Counted from the first letter of the stretch, positions 35,151 through 47,864 are shown. The stretch: 64,000 nt of DNA from Anaerostipes sp. MSJ-23 (GCF_018918155.1 NZ_JAHLPY010000013.1:1-64000); one strand, 5' to 3'. A program made the numbers and translations. The notes: generated from the letters alone by a model not told the origin.

Positions 35151-36023
35151 TTAATACGCTAGTACTTCATATCCATCTTCTGTAACAAGAACTTGAATCT
35201 CCCACTGCGCTGATGGTTTTCCATCTTCTGTATAAATTGTCCATCCATTTTCATCGTCTACAAAAATCTGATCCGTTCCCATATTTACCATCGGTTCAAT
35301 CGTAAACATCATTCCAGGTGCAAGTACGATTCCTGTTCCAGGCTGTGCAACATAGCTTACATATGGATCTTCATGGAATTCAATTCCAACTCCATGTCCC
35401 CCAATCTCTCTTACGACCGTATATCCATTTTCCAAAGCATGCTGATGAACCGCATCACTCATATCACCCATGAATGCCCATGGTTTTACCTGTTTTAATC
35501 CAAGTTCTACACATTCTTTTGTTACTTGCACAAGTTTCTTCTTTTCTTCCGATACTTCTCCAATACAAAACATTCTGGAAGAATCCGAAAAATATCCATG
35601 ATAAATTGTTGAGACATCGACATTAATGATATCACCTTCTTTTAATACAACTTTCTCGGATGGGATTCCATGGCATACTTCATGATTGATTGAAGTACAA
35701 ACACTTTTTGGAAATCCTTCATAATTTAAAGGGGCTGGAATCGCTCCTCTGGATGTTGTCTGTTCATATACCCAATCATCAATCTGTTGTGTTGTCACAC
35801 CAGCTTTAATATGTTCTGCTACATAATCAAGCACTGCAATATTAATTTTTCCACTTTCTCTAATTTTTTCAATCTGTTCTGGTGTCTTGATCATGTTATG
35901 GGATGGTACAAGATGTCCTTCCTGTTTTAATTCTCTTAATTTTTCATCGAACTGATAATGGCATTTTTTATACTTTTTCCCGCTTCCACACCAGCATTCA
36001 CTATTTCTTCCGATTGTTTCCAT
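35151..36023 (-). CDS. map: Methionine aminopeptidase with N-terminal SEC-C zinc motif
   Basis: Removes the initiator Met from new proteins. The N-terminal SEC-C motif CWCGSGKKYKKCHYQF (about 9-24) is a zinc site often seen in clostridial MetAP and thought to aid ribosome binding. The catalytic domain shows the metal ligands in NVDVSTIYHGYFSDSSR, GGHGVGIEFHEDPYV and MFTIEPMVN. It has 290 residues from the ATG at 36023; the in-frame GTG just upstream overlaps the SD region. It is divergent from rqcH. Confidence 0.95.
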   Translation of the reverse strand: METIGRNSECWCGSGKKYKKCHYQFDEKLRELKQEGHLVPSHNMIKTPEQIEKIRESGKINIAVLDYVAEHIKAGVTTQQIDDWVYEQTTSRGAIPAPLNYEGFPKSVCTSINHEVCHGIPSEKVVLKEGDIINVDVSTIYHGYFSDSSRMFCIGEVSEEKKKLVQVTKECVELGLKQVKPWAFMGDMSDAVHQHALENGYTVVREIGGHGVGIEFHEDPYVSYVAQPGTGIVLAPGMMFTIEPMVNMGTDQIFVDDENGWTIYTEDGKPSAQWEIQVLVTEDGYEVLAY

Positions 36024-36133
36024 TCTTCGCACTTCCTTTTTCTTTCATTCAATCATTTTCCTGATGTGCTTCTTTTGCATATCAAGTTATGACAATTTTA
36101 CTATAACATAGCTCAAATAGCAATGCAGCGGGA

Positions 36134-36162
36134 TTGACTTTATTCCTCACTTATGGTATTTT
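36134..36162 (+). promoter_or_regulatory. Likely rqcH promoter
   Basis: TTGACT (36134-36139), 17-base spacer, TATTTT (36157-36162), about 100 bases before the rqcH start. The -10 is imperfect. Confidence 0.55.
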
Positions 36163-36260
36163 GAGAATAAAAGAAACGGTATGCTCTGGCTGTTTTGTCA
36201 GATCATGCCTTTTTGTTTGCTATGAATGAAAAAAATCATATGAACATGGAGGTTATTACT

Positions 36261-38003
36261 ATGGCATTCGATGGATTTGTCATTTCCAATATTGTATCAG
36301 AATTAAATCATCAGATCATCGGTGGAAGAATTTATAAAATTTATCAACCAGAAGCAGATGAAATCACACTCGTTATAAAAAAAGACCGTAAAACAATGCG
36401 TCTTCACTTATCGGCAAGTGCATCTCTTCCTCTGGTCTATTTATCACAGGAATCAAAAACGAACCCAATGCAGGCACCAAATTTTTGCATGCTTTTAAGA
36501 AAACATATTAGCAATGGAAGAATTTTATCGATCCGGCAGCCAAACTTTGAACGTATCATTGAATTTACAATCGAACATTTAAATGAGCTCGGAGATTTAT
36601 GTCAAAAGCGTTTGATCGTTGAAATCATGGGAAAACACAGCAACTTAATTTTTGTTGATTCTGAAAATATGATTCTTGATAGTATCAAACATATCTCTGC
36701 AAATATTAGTTCTGTAAGAGAAGTCCTTCCTGGAAGAACCTATACGTTTCCACCATCCAAAGGAAAACACCCTTTATCTGAACTTTGTGTAAAAGATTTT
36801 TCTGAAAAAATTATAAAGAAACCTTCCAATCTTTGCAAAGCTCTTTATACGTCGATCACCGGCATGAGCCCTTTAATCGCTAATGAACTTTGCTATCGTG
36901 CTGGACTTGACGGAAATGCATCTACTGATTCCTTAACGGAAGAAAGCGCAGCTGGACTTTACGGACAACTCATAAAATTAAAAGAGGAAATTGAGGATCA
37001 ACACTATACGCCAAATATTTTATATAGTGGAGAGGAGCCAAAAGAATTTTCCTGTATTCCTTTAACTTCTTTTCCTGATTATACCGTAAAAACATATGAT
37101 TCTATTTTCGAAGTACTTACCGGGTATTATTCAGAAAAAGAAAAATATACAAGAATGAAGCAAAAAACTTCTGATCTTAGAAAAATTGTTCAAACAGCAT
37201 TGGAGCGTACAAGCAAAAAATATGATCTCCAAATTAAGCAGCTAAAAGATACGCAAAAACGTGAAAAATATAAAGTTTACGGTGAATTAATTCAAGCTTA
37301 TGGATATAACTTAGAACCAGAAGCGAAATCACTCACTTGCATGAACTATTACACAAATGAAGAAATTACAATTCCACTGGATCCTTCTAAAACACCACTA
37401 GAAAACTCTAAAAAATATTTTGCACGATATAATAAATTAAAACGTACTTATGAAGCTCTTTCAGAACTTACTGTGGAGACAAAAGCAGATCTCGATCACT
37501 TGGATTCTATTGCTACCTCTCTTGCTCTTTCCGACCAGGAAAAAGACTTAGCAAGCATCAAACAAGAACTCAGTGATTATGGCTATATTAAAAGTCATGG
37601 AAAAAAAGGAAGCCGCAGACCAGCAAAATCAAAACCACTTCATTTTCTTTCTTCTGATGGATTTCATATATATGTTGGAAAAAACAACTATCAAAATGAT
37701 GAACTAACTTTTAAATTTGCCAATGGTGGAGACTGGTGGTTCCATGCAAAAAATATGCCTGGATCCCATGTAATTGTCCGCAAGGAACAAGCAGATACCC
37801 TTCCAGATGCTACCTTTGAAGAAGCCGGCCGCTTGGCTGCTTATTATTCAAAAGGACGCCAGGACCCGAAAGTGGAAATTGACTATATTCAACGAAAGGA
37901 GCTGAAAAAACCGCCAAAAGCAAAGCCTGGTTTCGTTATTTACCATACGAATTATTCCATGATGTGTACACCAAATATTGATGGAATTGAAGAATTATCC
38001 TAA
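36261..38003 (+). CDS. rqcH: Ribosome quality control factor RqcH (NFACT family)
   Basis: RqcH binds stalled 50S-peptidyl-tRNA complexes and adds C-terminal alanine tails that mark the chain for degradation. Older annotation calls it a fibronectin-binding protein. The 580-residue protein has the NFACT-N start AFDGFVISNIVSELNHQIIGG, the HhH region, coiled coils near 300-440, and the NFACT-R end with NDELTFKFANGGDWWFHAKNMPGSHV, including the DWWFHAKN signature. I start at 36261 because GGAGG precedes that ATG; the frame to 36195 has no support. It is the only long chromosomal gene on the plus strand here and ends in a strong terminator. Confidence 0.95.
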   Translation: MAFDGFVISNIVSELNHQIIGGRIYKIYQPEADEITLVIKKDRKTMRLHLSASASLPLVYLSQESKTNPMQAPNFCMLLRKHISNGRILSIRQPNFERIIEFTIEHLNELGDLCQKRLIVEIMGKHSNLIFVDSENMILDSIKHISANISSVREVLPGRTYTFPPSKGKHPLSELCVKDFSEKIIKKPSNLCKALYTSITGMSPLIANELCYRAGLDGNASTDSLTEESAAGLYGQLIKLKEEIEDQHYTPNILYSGEEPKEFSCIPLTSFPDYTVKTYDSIFEVLTGYYSEKEKYTRMKQKTSDLRKIVQTALERTSKKYDLQIKQLKDTQKREKYKVYGELIQAYGYNLEPEAKSLTCMNYYTNEEITIPLDPSKTPLENSKKYFARYNKLKRTYEALSELTVETKADLDHLDSIATSLALSDQEKDLASIKQELSDYGYIKSHGKKGSRRPAKSKPLHFLSSDGFHIYVGKNNYQNDELTFKFANGGDWWFHAKNMPGSHVIVRKEQADTLPDATFEEAGRLAAYYSKGRQDPKVEIDYIQRKELKKPPKAKPGFVIYHTNYSMMCTPNIDGIEELS

Positions 38004-38009
38004 AGAATA

Positions 38010-38046
38010 AAGGCAGGTCTTTGCCAGTAAGACCTGCCTTTTTTTT
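38010..38046 (+). terminator. rqcH terminator
   Basis: AAGGCAGGTCTT (38010-38021) pairs perfectly with AAGACCTGCCTT (38029-38040) around seven bases, followed by T (38041-38046), just after the rqcH stop. Confidence 0.95.
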
Positions 38047-38854
38047 AGGATGCGTGCATCCGATAATCCAATCTTAATTTATCTGCAATTAATGCAATAA
38101 ATTCTGAATTGGTTGGTTTTCCTTTGCCTGCACTGATGGTATAGCCAAACATTTCCTCAAGCAATTCTACTTTCCCCCTATTCCACGCAACCTCAATGGC
38201 ATGTCGAATTGCTCTTTCTACACTACTTGATGTCGTCCGGTATTTTTTTGCAATGGATGGATACAATAGTTTCGTAATATAATTCATCATATTGATATCT
38301 TCAATTGCCATGATAATTCCTTCTCTTATGTACTGATACCCCTTAATATGAGCTGGAATTCCAAGATCCCGGATAATTTTTGTTACATCCTGACGAATGT
38401 CATAGGATGTTGATGGAAATGCTTTTTGTTCTTCTTTTGACTTTTTCCCATAATACTGAACTTTCTGATTCATATATTTTAGGCGTGTGATCTGCTCGAT
38501 TCGATGAAATAATATTTCTGTCTGAAATGGTTTCATAATGCAATAATCAATATCCATATGATTAATGCATTCAATCAACTTTTGTGTTCCGATGAATGTC
38601 GTCATAATAAAAGAAGGAATCTCATCCTCTGTCAGGCGCTCTCGACATTTCTCAACAACACCAAGTCCATCGATCATCGGCATCATAATATCCAGAACTA
38701 CAACATCCGGCTTATATTCTGTGATTGCTTCCAAAGCTCTAATCCCATCGGATACAACCTCTACAATCTCCATCTTTAAAGCCAGCTCTTTTGCAAGTTT
38801 TTTTGCTTCCACCAGGTTGCTGTCTGCAATTAAAACCCTCTGATTTTTGTCCAT
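38045..38854 (-). CDS. Spo0A paralogue (second, divergent copy)
   Basis: A 269-residue response regulator with the same architecture as Spo0A: receiver domain about 5-125 and Spo0A_C DNA-binding domain about 160-265. The phosphoacceptor Asp55 (VVVLDIMMP), the Thr in IMTTFIG and Lys in CIMKPF are kept, but the acidic pair DD of true Spo0A (ADDN) is DS here (ADSN). In the recognition helix the residue before VERAIRH is Ser where canonical Spo0A has Arg (TTSSSVER instead of TTSSRVER). It probably still binds an 0A-like box but with changed phosphorylation or specificity. It lies 122 bases downstream of spo0A and has a possible promoter of its own. Confidence 0.9.
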   Translation of the reverse strand: MDKNQRVLIADSNLVEAKKLAKELALKMEIVEVVSDGIRALEAITEYKPDVVVLDIMMPMIDGLGVVEKCRERLTEDEIPSFIMTTFIGTQKLIECINHMDIDYCIMKPFQTEILFHRIEQITRLKYMNQKVQYYGKKSKEEQKAFPSTSYDIRQDVTKIIRDLGIPAHIKGYQYIREGIIMAIEDINMMNYITKLLYPSIAKKYRTTSSSVERAIRHAIEVAWNRGKVELLEEMFGYTISAGKGKPTNSEFIALIADKLRLDYRMHAS

Positions 38855-38937
38855 ACTTGTTTCATCCCCCTTAAGCTGCTGTTTATACCATTTTCTTTCC
38901 TAGCCACTTTACATGTTTTCATATCCCTTTAAAGGAT

Positions 38938-38968
38938 ATTATACCATTTTTTTACAAGATTGTATCAA
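38938..38968 (-). promoter_or_regulatory. Possible promoter of the Spo0A paralogue
   Basis: On the minus strand TTGATA (38968-38963) and TATAAT (38943-38938) with a 19-base spacer, longer than ideal. Next to it ATATCCTTTAAAGGGATAT forms a small palindrome just past the -10. Confidence 0.45.
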
Positions 38969-38976
38969 ATTTTTCT

Positions 38977-39771
38977 TTAAGAATTGATTTTGTCTTCATA
39001 TTCTAAGCGAATTTTGTCTGCAATCAACGCAATAAATTCTGAATTTGTCGGTTTGCCTTTTCCTGCATGTACAGTGTATCCAAATAATGCATCTATCGTA
39101 TCCATCTTTCCTCTTCCCCACGCCACTTCTATCGCATGACGAATTGCACGTTCTACACGGCTGGATGTTGTCTGAAATTTTTCTGCGATTGCTGGATACA
39201 ATTGTTTTGTAACTGAATTTAAAATATCCATATCATAAACTGCCATCATAATAGAATCCCTTAAATACTGATATCCTTTGATGTGAGCCGGTACTCCAAT
39301 TTCATGAATCATATTCGTAATAATAATTTCTAGTTGATTTTTTGTAAGCTTTTCATTTTTTTCGCGAAATGGAACCAATGAGGAAGCCATGCCGCTTTGA
39401 GATTTTGCCTGCTTAATTTTTCGAATTACCATATGTGAATCAAATGGCTTTAAAATAAAATAAGAAGCACCTAGCTCCATAGCTTCCTCACAGACGCTTT
39501 CCTGTCCCATGGCAGAAAGCATAATCACTGCTGGCTTTTTTTCGGCTGGTACTTCTTTGATACGCTCTAAAACTCCAATTCCATCTAATTTTGGCATAAT
39601 GATATCTAATAAAACGACATCTGGATGACTTTCCTTTATAATTTCAACTGCCGCTTCCCCATTGTCTGCACTGGCAACTACTTCTATGTCATCATCCTGA
39701 CTTAACAGCTTTGTTATCATATCAACCATTCTTTGGTTGTCATCTGCGATTGCTACATGAATCTTGCTCAT
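38977..39771 (-). CDS. spo0A: Sporulation master regulator Spo0A
   Basis: Spo0A starts sporulation when phosphorylated. The 264-residue protein keeps every expected site: acidic pair Asp10-Asp11 (IADDNQ), phosphoacceptor Asp56 ([12 protein letters not shown]), Ser in IMLSAMG, Lys in YFILKPF, and the C-terminal domain with [21 protein letters not shown] and [21 protein letters not shown]. Start follows TTGGAGGACATAAT. Upstream spoIVB, the usual neighbour in Bacilli and many Clostridia, is not present; a copper operon is there instead. Promoter DNA contains 0A-like boxes, as expected for autoregulation. Confidence 0.96.
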   Translation of the reverse strand: MSKIHVAIADDNQRMVDMITKLLSQDDDIEVVASADNGEAAVEIIKESHPDVVLLDIIMPKLDGIGVLERIKEVPAEKKPAVIMLSAMGQESVCEEAMELGASYFILKPFDSHMVIRKIKQAKSQSGMASSLVPFREKNEKLTKNQLEIIITNMIHEIGVPAHIKGYQYLRDSIMMAVYDMDILNSVTKQLYPAIAEKFQTTSSRVERAIRHAIEVAWGRGKMDTIDALFGYTVHAGKGKPTNSEFIALIADKIRLEYEDKINS

Positions 39772-39807
39772 ATTATGTCCTCCAATTCTGTTTTAATTTA
39801 CAAGATT

Positions 39808-39837
39808 ATTATATATTCTGTTGAAGTTTCGATACAA
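39808..39837 (-). promoter_or_regulatory. spo0A promoter with overlapping 0A-like site
   Basis: On the minus strand TTGTAT (39837-39832), 18-base spacer, TATAAT (39813-39808). The -35 runs into TATCGAA, one base off the 0A core TGTCGAA. Confidence 0.65.
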
Positions 39838-39919
39838 GACGCTATCCTTCGCAAGTTTTTTCCAAAAGAGAAATTTTTCTACAGTTTTAGAGATCTTTCT
39901 TCTTCTTTAAAAAGAAATC

Positions 39920-39926
39920 TGTCGAA
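39920..39926 (+). promoter_or_regulatory. 0A box upstream of spo0A
   Basis: TGTCGAA, the exact core of the Spo0A-binding box, lies about 150 bases upstream of the spo0A start. A 7-base match can arise by chance, but the location fits autoregulation. Confidence 0.5.
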
Positions 39927-39947
39927 ACATGTTCCTTTTCTTAATAC

Positions 39948-39986
39948 TAAAAGAAGAGGAATATCTCTTCTTGGATATTCCCCTTC
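39948..39986 (-). terminator. Terminator of the copper operon
   Basis: On the minus strand GAAGGGGAATATC (39986-39974) pairs, with one wobble, with GATATTCCTCTTC (39965-39953) around eight bases, followed by TTTT. T-rich sequence on the other side could let it work in both directions. Confidence 0.85.
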
Positions 39987-39999
39987 TCTATTTTTTTAT

Positions 40000-40257
40000 T
40001 TATTTTTTTAGAAAAGAAAACAGACCCTTTTTTTCATATGGCTGTTTTTTGATATCGGTTACGCTATAACCAGTTTCATCGATTTTTTCTCTTAATTTCT
40101 TTTCATCAATATCTTCTTCTGTGATAATAACTGTGCGTCCTTTAGAATGAGAGGATGTCACTTTTTTTACATTAAAATTGTTTCGAATAACATTGTTTAC
40201 ATGACTTTCACACATTCCGCACATCATTCCATCAATACTTACAACAACTTCCTGCAT
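40000..40257 (-). CDS. Heavy-metal-associated domain protein, copper chaperone-like
   Basis: An 85-residue HMA-fold protein with the metal-binding loop GMMCGMCESHV (Cys-x-x-Cys), like CopZ chaperones that carry Cu(I) to CopA. The C-terminal 15 residues (QPYEKKGLFSFLKK) extend beyond the usual 68-residue HMA fold. It is the last gene of the csoR-copA operon, 13 bases after the DUF1858 gene. Confidence 0.85.
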   Translation of the reverse strand: MQEVVVSIDGMMCGMCESHVNNVIRNNFNVKKVTSSHSKGRTVIITEEDIDEKKLREKIDETGYSVTDIKKQPYEKKGLFSFLKK

Positions 40258-40270
40258 GATAAATTCCCCC

Positions 40271-40480
40271 TTATTTGTCTGCTGCTTTTAAAAACTGGTT
40301 AATTTCTTCTACCAATTCATCTGGATTGATTCCATGCACACCTGCTGCCTGTTCAATTGTTTCCATCTGAGACGCCGGGCATCCAAGGCAGTGCATTCCA
40401 ATATCCATTAGAATTGGAGCTACATCTGCATTAATCTGTAATAATTCACCAATCATTGTATCCTTTGTTACCTGTGCCAT
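40271..40480 (-). CDS. DUF1858 protein
   Basis: A 69-residue DUF1858 protein with the typical MIGELLQINADVAPILMDIG and GMHCLGCPASQMETIEQAA. The CxxC pair suggests a metal or redox site. These proteins are often found alone or with hybrid cluster or nitrosative-stress genes. Its place between copA and a copper chaperone gene suggests, without proving, a link to metal handling. AGGAGG precedes the start. Confidence 0.88.
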   Translation of the reverse strand: MAQVTKDTMIGELLQINADVAPILMDIGMHCLGCPASQMETIEQAAGVHGINPDELVEEINQFLKAADK

Positions 40481-40547
40481 ATTGTTACCTCCTTCGCCTT
40501 TTCGGCTGTTTCATTAATAATTTTATATTTAGTGGTAAACCACTTTT

Positions 40548-43082
40548 TTATGAAATTGATAAAACTTTATATTCTTCTTTTTCGACGGCCTCTTTCATAA
40601 CCTGATTGCTGACTGGTTCTGAAAGTTTTACGATCGCTGTTCCTTTTTTATGACTTACCGTCGCAGATTCAACACCTTTGATTCCTTCCAGTGCCTTTTT
40701 TACTCTAGCTTCACAATGTTCACACATCATACCTTTAATCTTTAAAGTTTTTATTTCTCCTTTTTCTTCCTCTATAAGCAGCGGTTCACTTCCAAGAGCA
40801 TCTTTTCTTCTTTTATCTTTTGATGCATTATTTACCTTAAATAGATTGAGTCTTAATGCATTACTTACTACACAAAAGCTTGAAAGACTCATAGCGGCTG
40901 CTCCAAACATTGGATTTAATGTCCATCCAAAGATTGGAATCCATACGCCAGCTGCAAGTGGAATTCCAATAACGTTATAGAAAAATGCCCAAAACAGATT
41001 TTCATGAATATTACGAAGCGTTGCACGGCTTAAACGTACCGCAGCCGGAACATCTGATAAACGACTCTTCATTAAAACAACATCTGCTGCATCAATGGCA
41101 ATATCAGTACCTGCTCCGATGGCAATTCCAATATCAGCTCTTGTCAATGCCGGTGCATCGTTAATACCATCTCCAACCATGGCTACTTTTCCTTTTTTCT
41201 TCAATCTGCTAATAACCGCTTCTTTTCCATCTGGAAGTACTCCGGCTACCACTTCATCTACTCCAGCCTGTTTTCCAATAGCTTTTGCCGTACGCTCATT
41301 GTCTCCAGTCAACATAACAACATGAATTCCCATATTCTGAAGTTCTTTCACCGCCTGTGGACTATCTTCTTTGATGACATCTGCAACTGCAATGATACCA
41401 ATTAAAATCTTATCTTCGCTGAAGAAAAGAGGCGTTTTCCCTTCCTCTGCATATTTTTCTGCCTGTTTTCTGATCTCTTGCGTTACCTTGGCTTTTTGTT
41501 CAATAAATTTCAGATTTCCACCGGCCAGTTCTTTTCCATTTAAAAAGCCGGTCAACCCATTCCCAGGAACAGCTTGAAAATTTTTAAGTTCTACCGATTT
41601 CATTCCATTTTCCTGCGCTGCTGAAAGAATAGCCCTCGCCAATGGATGCTCACTTTTTTGCTCTAAAGCATAGGCAGTTTTTAAAAGTTCCTCTTTGGAA
41701 ACTCCTACCGAAGGATAAAAATCTGTAACCTGCGGTTCTCCTTTTGTAATTGTTCCTGTCTTATCAAGAGCGACAATCTGAATTTTTCCAGCTTCTTCCA
41801 AAGATACGGCTGTTTTGAACATTGTGCCATTTTTGGCTCCCATTCCATTTCCTACCATAACCGCAACTGGTGTCGCAAGACCAAGAGCACATGGACAACT
41901 AATTACAAGAACAGAAATTCCTCTTGCCAAAGCAAATCCAACATCTTTTCCAGCAATCAACCATACAATCATCGTAACAATGGCAATGCTAATAACTGCC
42001 GGAACAAAGACACCAGAAACACGGTCTGCAATCTTAGCAATTGGTGCTTTTGTTGCAGCTGCATCACTTACCATCTGTATAATCTGAGATAGTGTTGTAT
42101 CTTCTCCGACTCTTTCTGCTTTACATACAAGAAAGCCAGACTGATTTAACGTTGCTGCAGAAACTTTATCGCCACAATCTTTATCCACCGGGATACTTTC
42201 TCCGGTCAGTGCAGATTCATTAACCGCACTGGTTCCTTCCATAACAATTCCATCTACCGGGATGTTCTCTCCTGGTTTTACAACAAACAAATCTCCTTTT
42301 TGCACTTGTTCAATCGGAACTTCAACTTCTTTTCCATCTCTTCTCACAACAGCGGTTTTTGGTGCAAGCTTCATAAGCCCTTTTAATGCATCTGTTGTCT
42401 TTCCTTTCGAACGCGCCTCCAGCATTTTTCCAACGGTAATTAAAGTCAGGATCATTGCTGCCGACTCAAAATAGAATTCATGCATGTAATGCATGACCAT
42501 GTCTGCATTTCCCTTTAGTTGCGCATCTGTCATTGCAAACAATACATAGGTACTATATACAAATGATGCTGTAGATCCAAGCGCCACAAGGGTATCCATA
42601 TTAGGAGCTCTATGCCAAAGACTTTTAAATCCACTAACAAAGAATTTTTGATTAACTACCATAACTGCGATGGTTAAAAGCATCTGATAAAGTCCCATGC
42701 CGATATGGTTTCCCTGAGCAAATTTTGGCAATGGCCAGTTCCACATCATATGTCCCATAGAAACGTACATCAGCGGGATCAAAAGGCACACAGAAACGAT
42801 TAAACGACGTTTCATTATCGGGGTTTCCTTATCTTCCAGCATCTCTTCATATTCAGATACTGCTCCATTTGTTGAGGTTTCCCCTCCTTTCTGTGAAGCT
42901 CCATATCCGGCATCTACAACTGCTTTTATAATATCCTGCGGTGATGCACTTCCTTCTACTCCCATAGAATTTGTCAAAAGACTAACTGAACAAGATATTA
43001 CTCCTGGAACTTTGGATACTGCTTTTTCCACACGGGCACTACAGGCAGCACAACTCATGCCTGTTACATGATATTGTTCCAT
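40548..43082 (-). CDS. copA: Copper-exporting P1B-type ATPase CopA
   Basis: Exports Cu(I) using ATP. The 844-residue protein has an N-terminal HMA domain ([15 protein letters not shown]), membrane helices, the actuator TGES, the CPC ion site in [14 protein letters not shown], the phosphorylation site [11 protein letters not shown], the P1B-specific SEHPLA and [17 protein letters not shown] second HMA domain follows at the C-terminus ([15 protein letters not shown], about 775-840), which is unusual. Start at 43082 because AAAGGAG lies before that ATG. It is 24 bases after csoR and under the same operator. Confidence 0.96.
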   Translation of the reverse strand: MEQYHVTGMSCAACSARVEKAVSKVPGVISCSVSLLTNSMGVEGSASPQDIIKAVVDAGYGASQKGGETSTNGAVSEYEEMLEDKETPIMKRRLIVSVCLLIPLMYVSMGHMMWNWPLPKFAQGNHIGMGLYQMLLTIAVMVVNQKFFVSGFKSLWHRAPNMDTLVALGSTASFVYSTYVLFAMTDAQLKGNADMVMHYMHEFYFESAAMILTLITVGKMLEARSKGKTTDALKGLMKLAPKTAVVRRDGKEVEVPIEQVQKGDLFVVKPGENIPVDGIVMEGTSAVNESALTGESIPVDKDCGDKVSAATLNQSGFLVCKAERVGEDTTLSQIIQMVSDAAATKAPIAKIADRVSGVFVPAVISIAIVTMIVWLIAGKDVGFALARGISVLVISCPCALGLATPVAVMVGNGMGAKNGTMFKTAVSLEEAGKIQIVALDKTGTITKGEPQVTDFYPSVGVSKEELLKTAYALEQKSEHPLARAILSAAQENGMKSVELKNFQAVPGNGLTGFLNGKELAGGNLKFIEQKAKVTQEIRKQAEKYAEEGKTPLFFSEDKILIGIIAVADVIKEDSPQAVKELQNMGIHVVMLTGDNERTAKAIGKQAGVDEVVAGVLPDGKEAVISRLKKKGKVAMVGDGINDAPALTRADIGIAIGAGTDIAIDAADVVLMKSRLSDVPAAVRLSRATLRNIHENLFWAFFYNVIGIPLAAGVWIPIFGWTLNPMFGAAAMSLSSFCVVSNALRLNLFKVNNASKDKRRKDALGSEPLLIEEEKGEIKTLKIKGMMCEHCEARVKKALEGIKGVESATVSHKKGTAIVKLSEPVSNQVMKEAVEKEEYKVLSIS

Positions 43083-43106
43083 TTTATCTCCTTTCCGCGA
43101 CAAATT

Positions 43107-43433
43107 CTATCGCATTAATTTTTGTAATAAATTGACAAGTTCATCAATCACTTCATCATTTCCCTTTCTGATATTTTCTGCAACACAAGTTCTGACGTGG
43201 TTGGCAAGTAAGACTTTATTAAAACTATTTAAGGCTGCATTGACAGCAGCCACTTGCACCATAACATCTGTACAGTAGGCATCTTTTTCTAACATGTTTT
43301 GGATTCCTCTTACTTGTCCCTCAATTCGTTTTAAACGATTCATCAGATCTCTGTATTCTTTATCAGAACGTTCCTTTGTTCTGCCATGCTCTGCTTTTTC
43401 CTGGCAACATGGACATTTCTTTTCTCCTGCCAT
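43107..43433 (-). CDS. csoR: Copper-sensing repressor CsoR
   Basis: CsoR represses copper efflux genes and lets go of DNA on binding Cu(I). The 108-residue protein has the four-helix family core NRLKRIEGQVRGIQNMLEKD, and the Cu ligands Cys in YCTDVMVQV and His and Cys in NHVRTCV. An extra N-terminal KKCPCC stretch may bind metal too. It heads csoR-copA-DUF1858-HMA and controls its own promoter, which contains two matching operator copies. Confidence 0.95.
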   Translation of the reverse strand: MAGEKKCPCCQEKAEHGRTKERSDKEYRDLMNRLKRIEGQVRGIQNMLEKDAYCTDVMVQVAAVNAALNSFNKVLLANHVRTCVAENIRKGNDEVIDELVNLLQKLMR

Positions 43434-43459
43434 AAAACATCCTCCACTTTTTTTTAAAA

Positions 43460-43476
43460 ATACCTTCAGGGGGTAT
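43460..43476. promoter_or_regulatory. Second CsoR-type operator copy
   Basis: ATACCTTCAGGGGGTAT is a degenerate copy of the promoter operator, with the ATACC...GGTAT ends conserved. It lies in the csoR leader between the start point and the ribosome binding site. Confidence 0.7.
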
Positions 43477-43489
43477 CCTTACTAGAAAA

Positions 43490-43518
43490 ATAATATACCC
43501 TTAAGGGGTATATTGCAA
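43490..43518 (-). promoter_or_regulatory. csoR-copA promoter with CsoR operator in the spacer
   Basis: On the minus strand TTGCAA (43518-43513), 17-base spacer, TATTAT (43495-43490). The spacer is filled by the near-palindrome TATACCCCTTAAGGGTATA (43512-43494), the G-tract-flanked type known for CsoR. Binding there must block RNA polymerase. Confidence 0.9.
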
Positions 43519-43543
43519 GTATTTTTTTCTGTGCAGCATCTTT

Positions 43544-43867
43544 TTACCAAACAGAACATAAAATCATATAAGCAACAGTTCCAGCAATAATGCTAAGAAA
43601 TGTATGATTCTTCCATAAATGAACTGCAATACAAATTGCTGATGCAAGAAGTTTTTCCATTCCAACGCCTTTAAAATCAGACGGAACATCTTTTAAACAA
43701 TAAACAATTAAAACTGCCATAATTGCTGGTGGTAAAATTTTTCCTAAATACTGAATTTTCTGCGGTATTTCTCGTTTTCCGCCAAGGATTGTAAAAGGAA
43801 GTACTCTCATAAAAAGCGTACAAGCAGCAGAAATTAAAATAATTACAAAAATAGCTGTGTTTTTCAT
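43544..43867 (-). CDS. azlD: Branched-chain amino acid exporter small subunit AzlD
   Basis: A 107-residue AzlD/HI1737-type membrane protein with four hydrophobic helices: FVIILISAACTLFMRVLPF, then LPPAIMAVLIVYCL and two more to the end. AzlD works with AzlC in branched-chain amino acid export. The ATG at 43867 overlaps the azlC TGA by ATGA, so translation is coupled; the long open frame further up is the azlC shadow. Confidence 0.92.
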   Translation of the reverse strand: MKNTAIFVIILISAACTLFMRVLPFTILGGKREIPQKIQYLGKILPPAIMAVLIVYCLKDVPSDFKGVGMEKLLASAICIAVHLWKNHTFLSIIAGTVAYMILCSVW

Positions 43868-44592
43868 AGGCTTTCTTCCTCTCTCTTTACTTTTTCTTCC
43901 ATAATTAATAATACTCCAGAAACCAGGATCAATGATGGTAACATAAAACGATTCGCTCCAAAACAAAGCAAACATAAAACACCAACAAACAATCCACAAA
44001 GTGCCGGAAAATGATGTTTGGCTGCTTTCCATTGATCGATAAAAATTGTAAGAAACAATGCTGTCATACAAAAATCAATGCCAGTAAGCTGTGCTGGAAT
44101 TAACTGTCCAAGAACCCCTCCGCCAACTGCACCAATCATCCAGGAAATACGGCTAAACAATGCAACATAAAACATAATTCTTCTTCGTTTTTTGTCATCC
44201 TTTAAAAAATCGTTTTCCTTCTCATCCTTCTTTTCAAGCATTGCACAATTGACTGCATATGTTTCATCTGTCATAGTATGTACCATATAGGGATAAAATT
44301 TTCCCATTTTTTTAAAATCTTCTACAAAAGTCAGCCCATAAAAAAATTGTCGACTATTCATAAATAACGCAGTCATCGCAATCGTGAGAATGGAAGCTCC
44401 ACTACTTAAAAAAGTAACAAGCAGAAATTGAAATGCTCCGGTATAAACGGTAAGACTTGTAAGAAGAGACCATCCCCAAAAAAATCCAGCTTTTTCCATG
44501 GTCATGCCATATGCCATACTAACAAAAAGATAGCTGCATGTAATCGGCAGTGCCTGTTGGAATCCATACCATACTAATTTTTTTTCTGACAT
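43864..44592 (-). CDS. azlC: Branched-chain amino acid exporter AzlC
   Basis: A 242-residue AzlC-type protein with about seven membrane segments, beginning GFQQALPITCSYLFVSMAYGMTMEKAGF, the family pattern, and NSRQFFYGLTFVEDF near 75. AzlC and AzlD together form an exporter for branched-chain amino acids and analogues. It has its own promoter after the bglA terminator. Confidence 0.92.
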   Translation of the reverse strand: MSEKKLVWYGFQQALPITCSYLFVSMAYGMTMEKAGFFWGWSLLTSLTVYTGAFQFLLVTFLSSGASILTIAMTALFMNSRQFFYGLTFVEDFKKMGKFYPYMVHTMTDETYAVNCAMLEKKDEKENDFLKDDKKRRRIMFYVALFSRISWMIGAVGGGVLGQLIPAQLTGIDFCMTALFLTIFIDQWKAAKHHFPALCGLFVGVLCLLCFGANRFMLPSLILVSGVLLIMEEKVKREEESL

Positions 44593-44638
44593 CTTTCTTC
44601 TTTCTCCTATTTCATAGTTTTTCTGTATGTTTTATATG

Positions 44639-44667
44639 ATTCTATCATAGACTTCTTTGATTTTCAA
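44639..44667 (-). promoter_or_regulatory. azlCD promoter
   Basis: On the minus strand TTGAAA (44667-44662), 17-base spacer, TAGAAT (44644-44639), about 47 bases before azlC. Confidence 0.7.
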
Positions 44668-44670
44668 GAA

Positions 44671-44705
44671 AAAAAGAAGGAAGAGAGCCAATATGACTCT
44701 CTTCC
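44671..44705 (-). terminator. Terminator after the bglA remnant
   Basis: On the minus strand GGAAGAGAG (44705-44697) pairs perfectly with CTCTCTTCC (44687-44679) around nine bases, then TTCTTTTTTT. This was the end of the bgl operon. Confidence 0.9.
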
Positions 44706-44721
44706 AGATGTATCATTTTTT

Positions 44722-47791
<3,070 letters not shown>

Positions 47792-47835
47792 TGTCTCACC
47801 TCGTTTTTTGTGTTCCATTCGTAGTGTATATAGCC

Positions 47836-47864
47836 ATAACACAATAGTACATTTATTCTGTCAA
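47836..47864 (-). promoter_or_regulatory. Recombinase promoter
   Basis: On the minus strand TTGACA (47864-47859), 17-base spacer, TGTTAT (47841-47836), about 45 bases before the TTG start. It overlaps the end of the small SHOCT-like gene. Confidence 0.75.
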
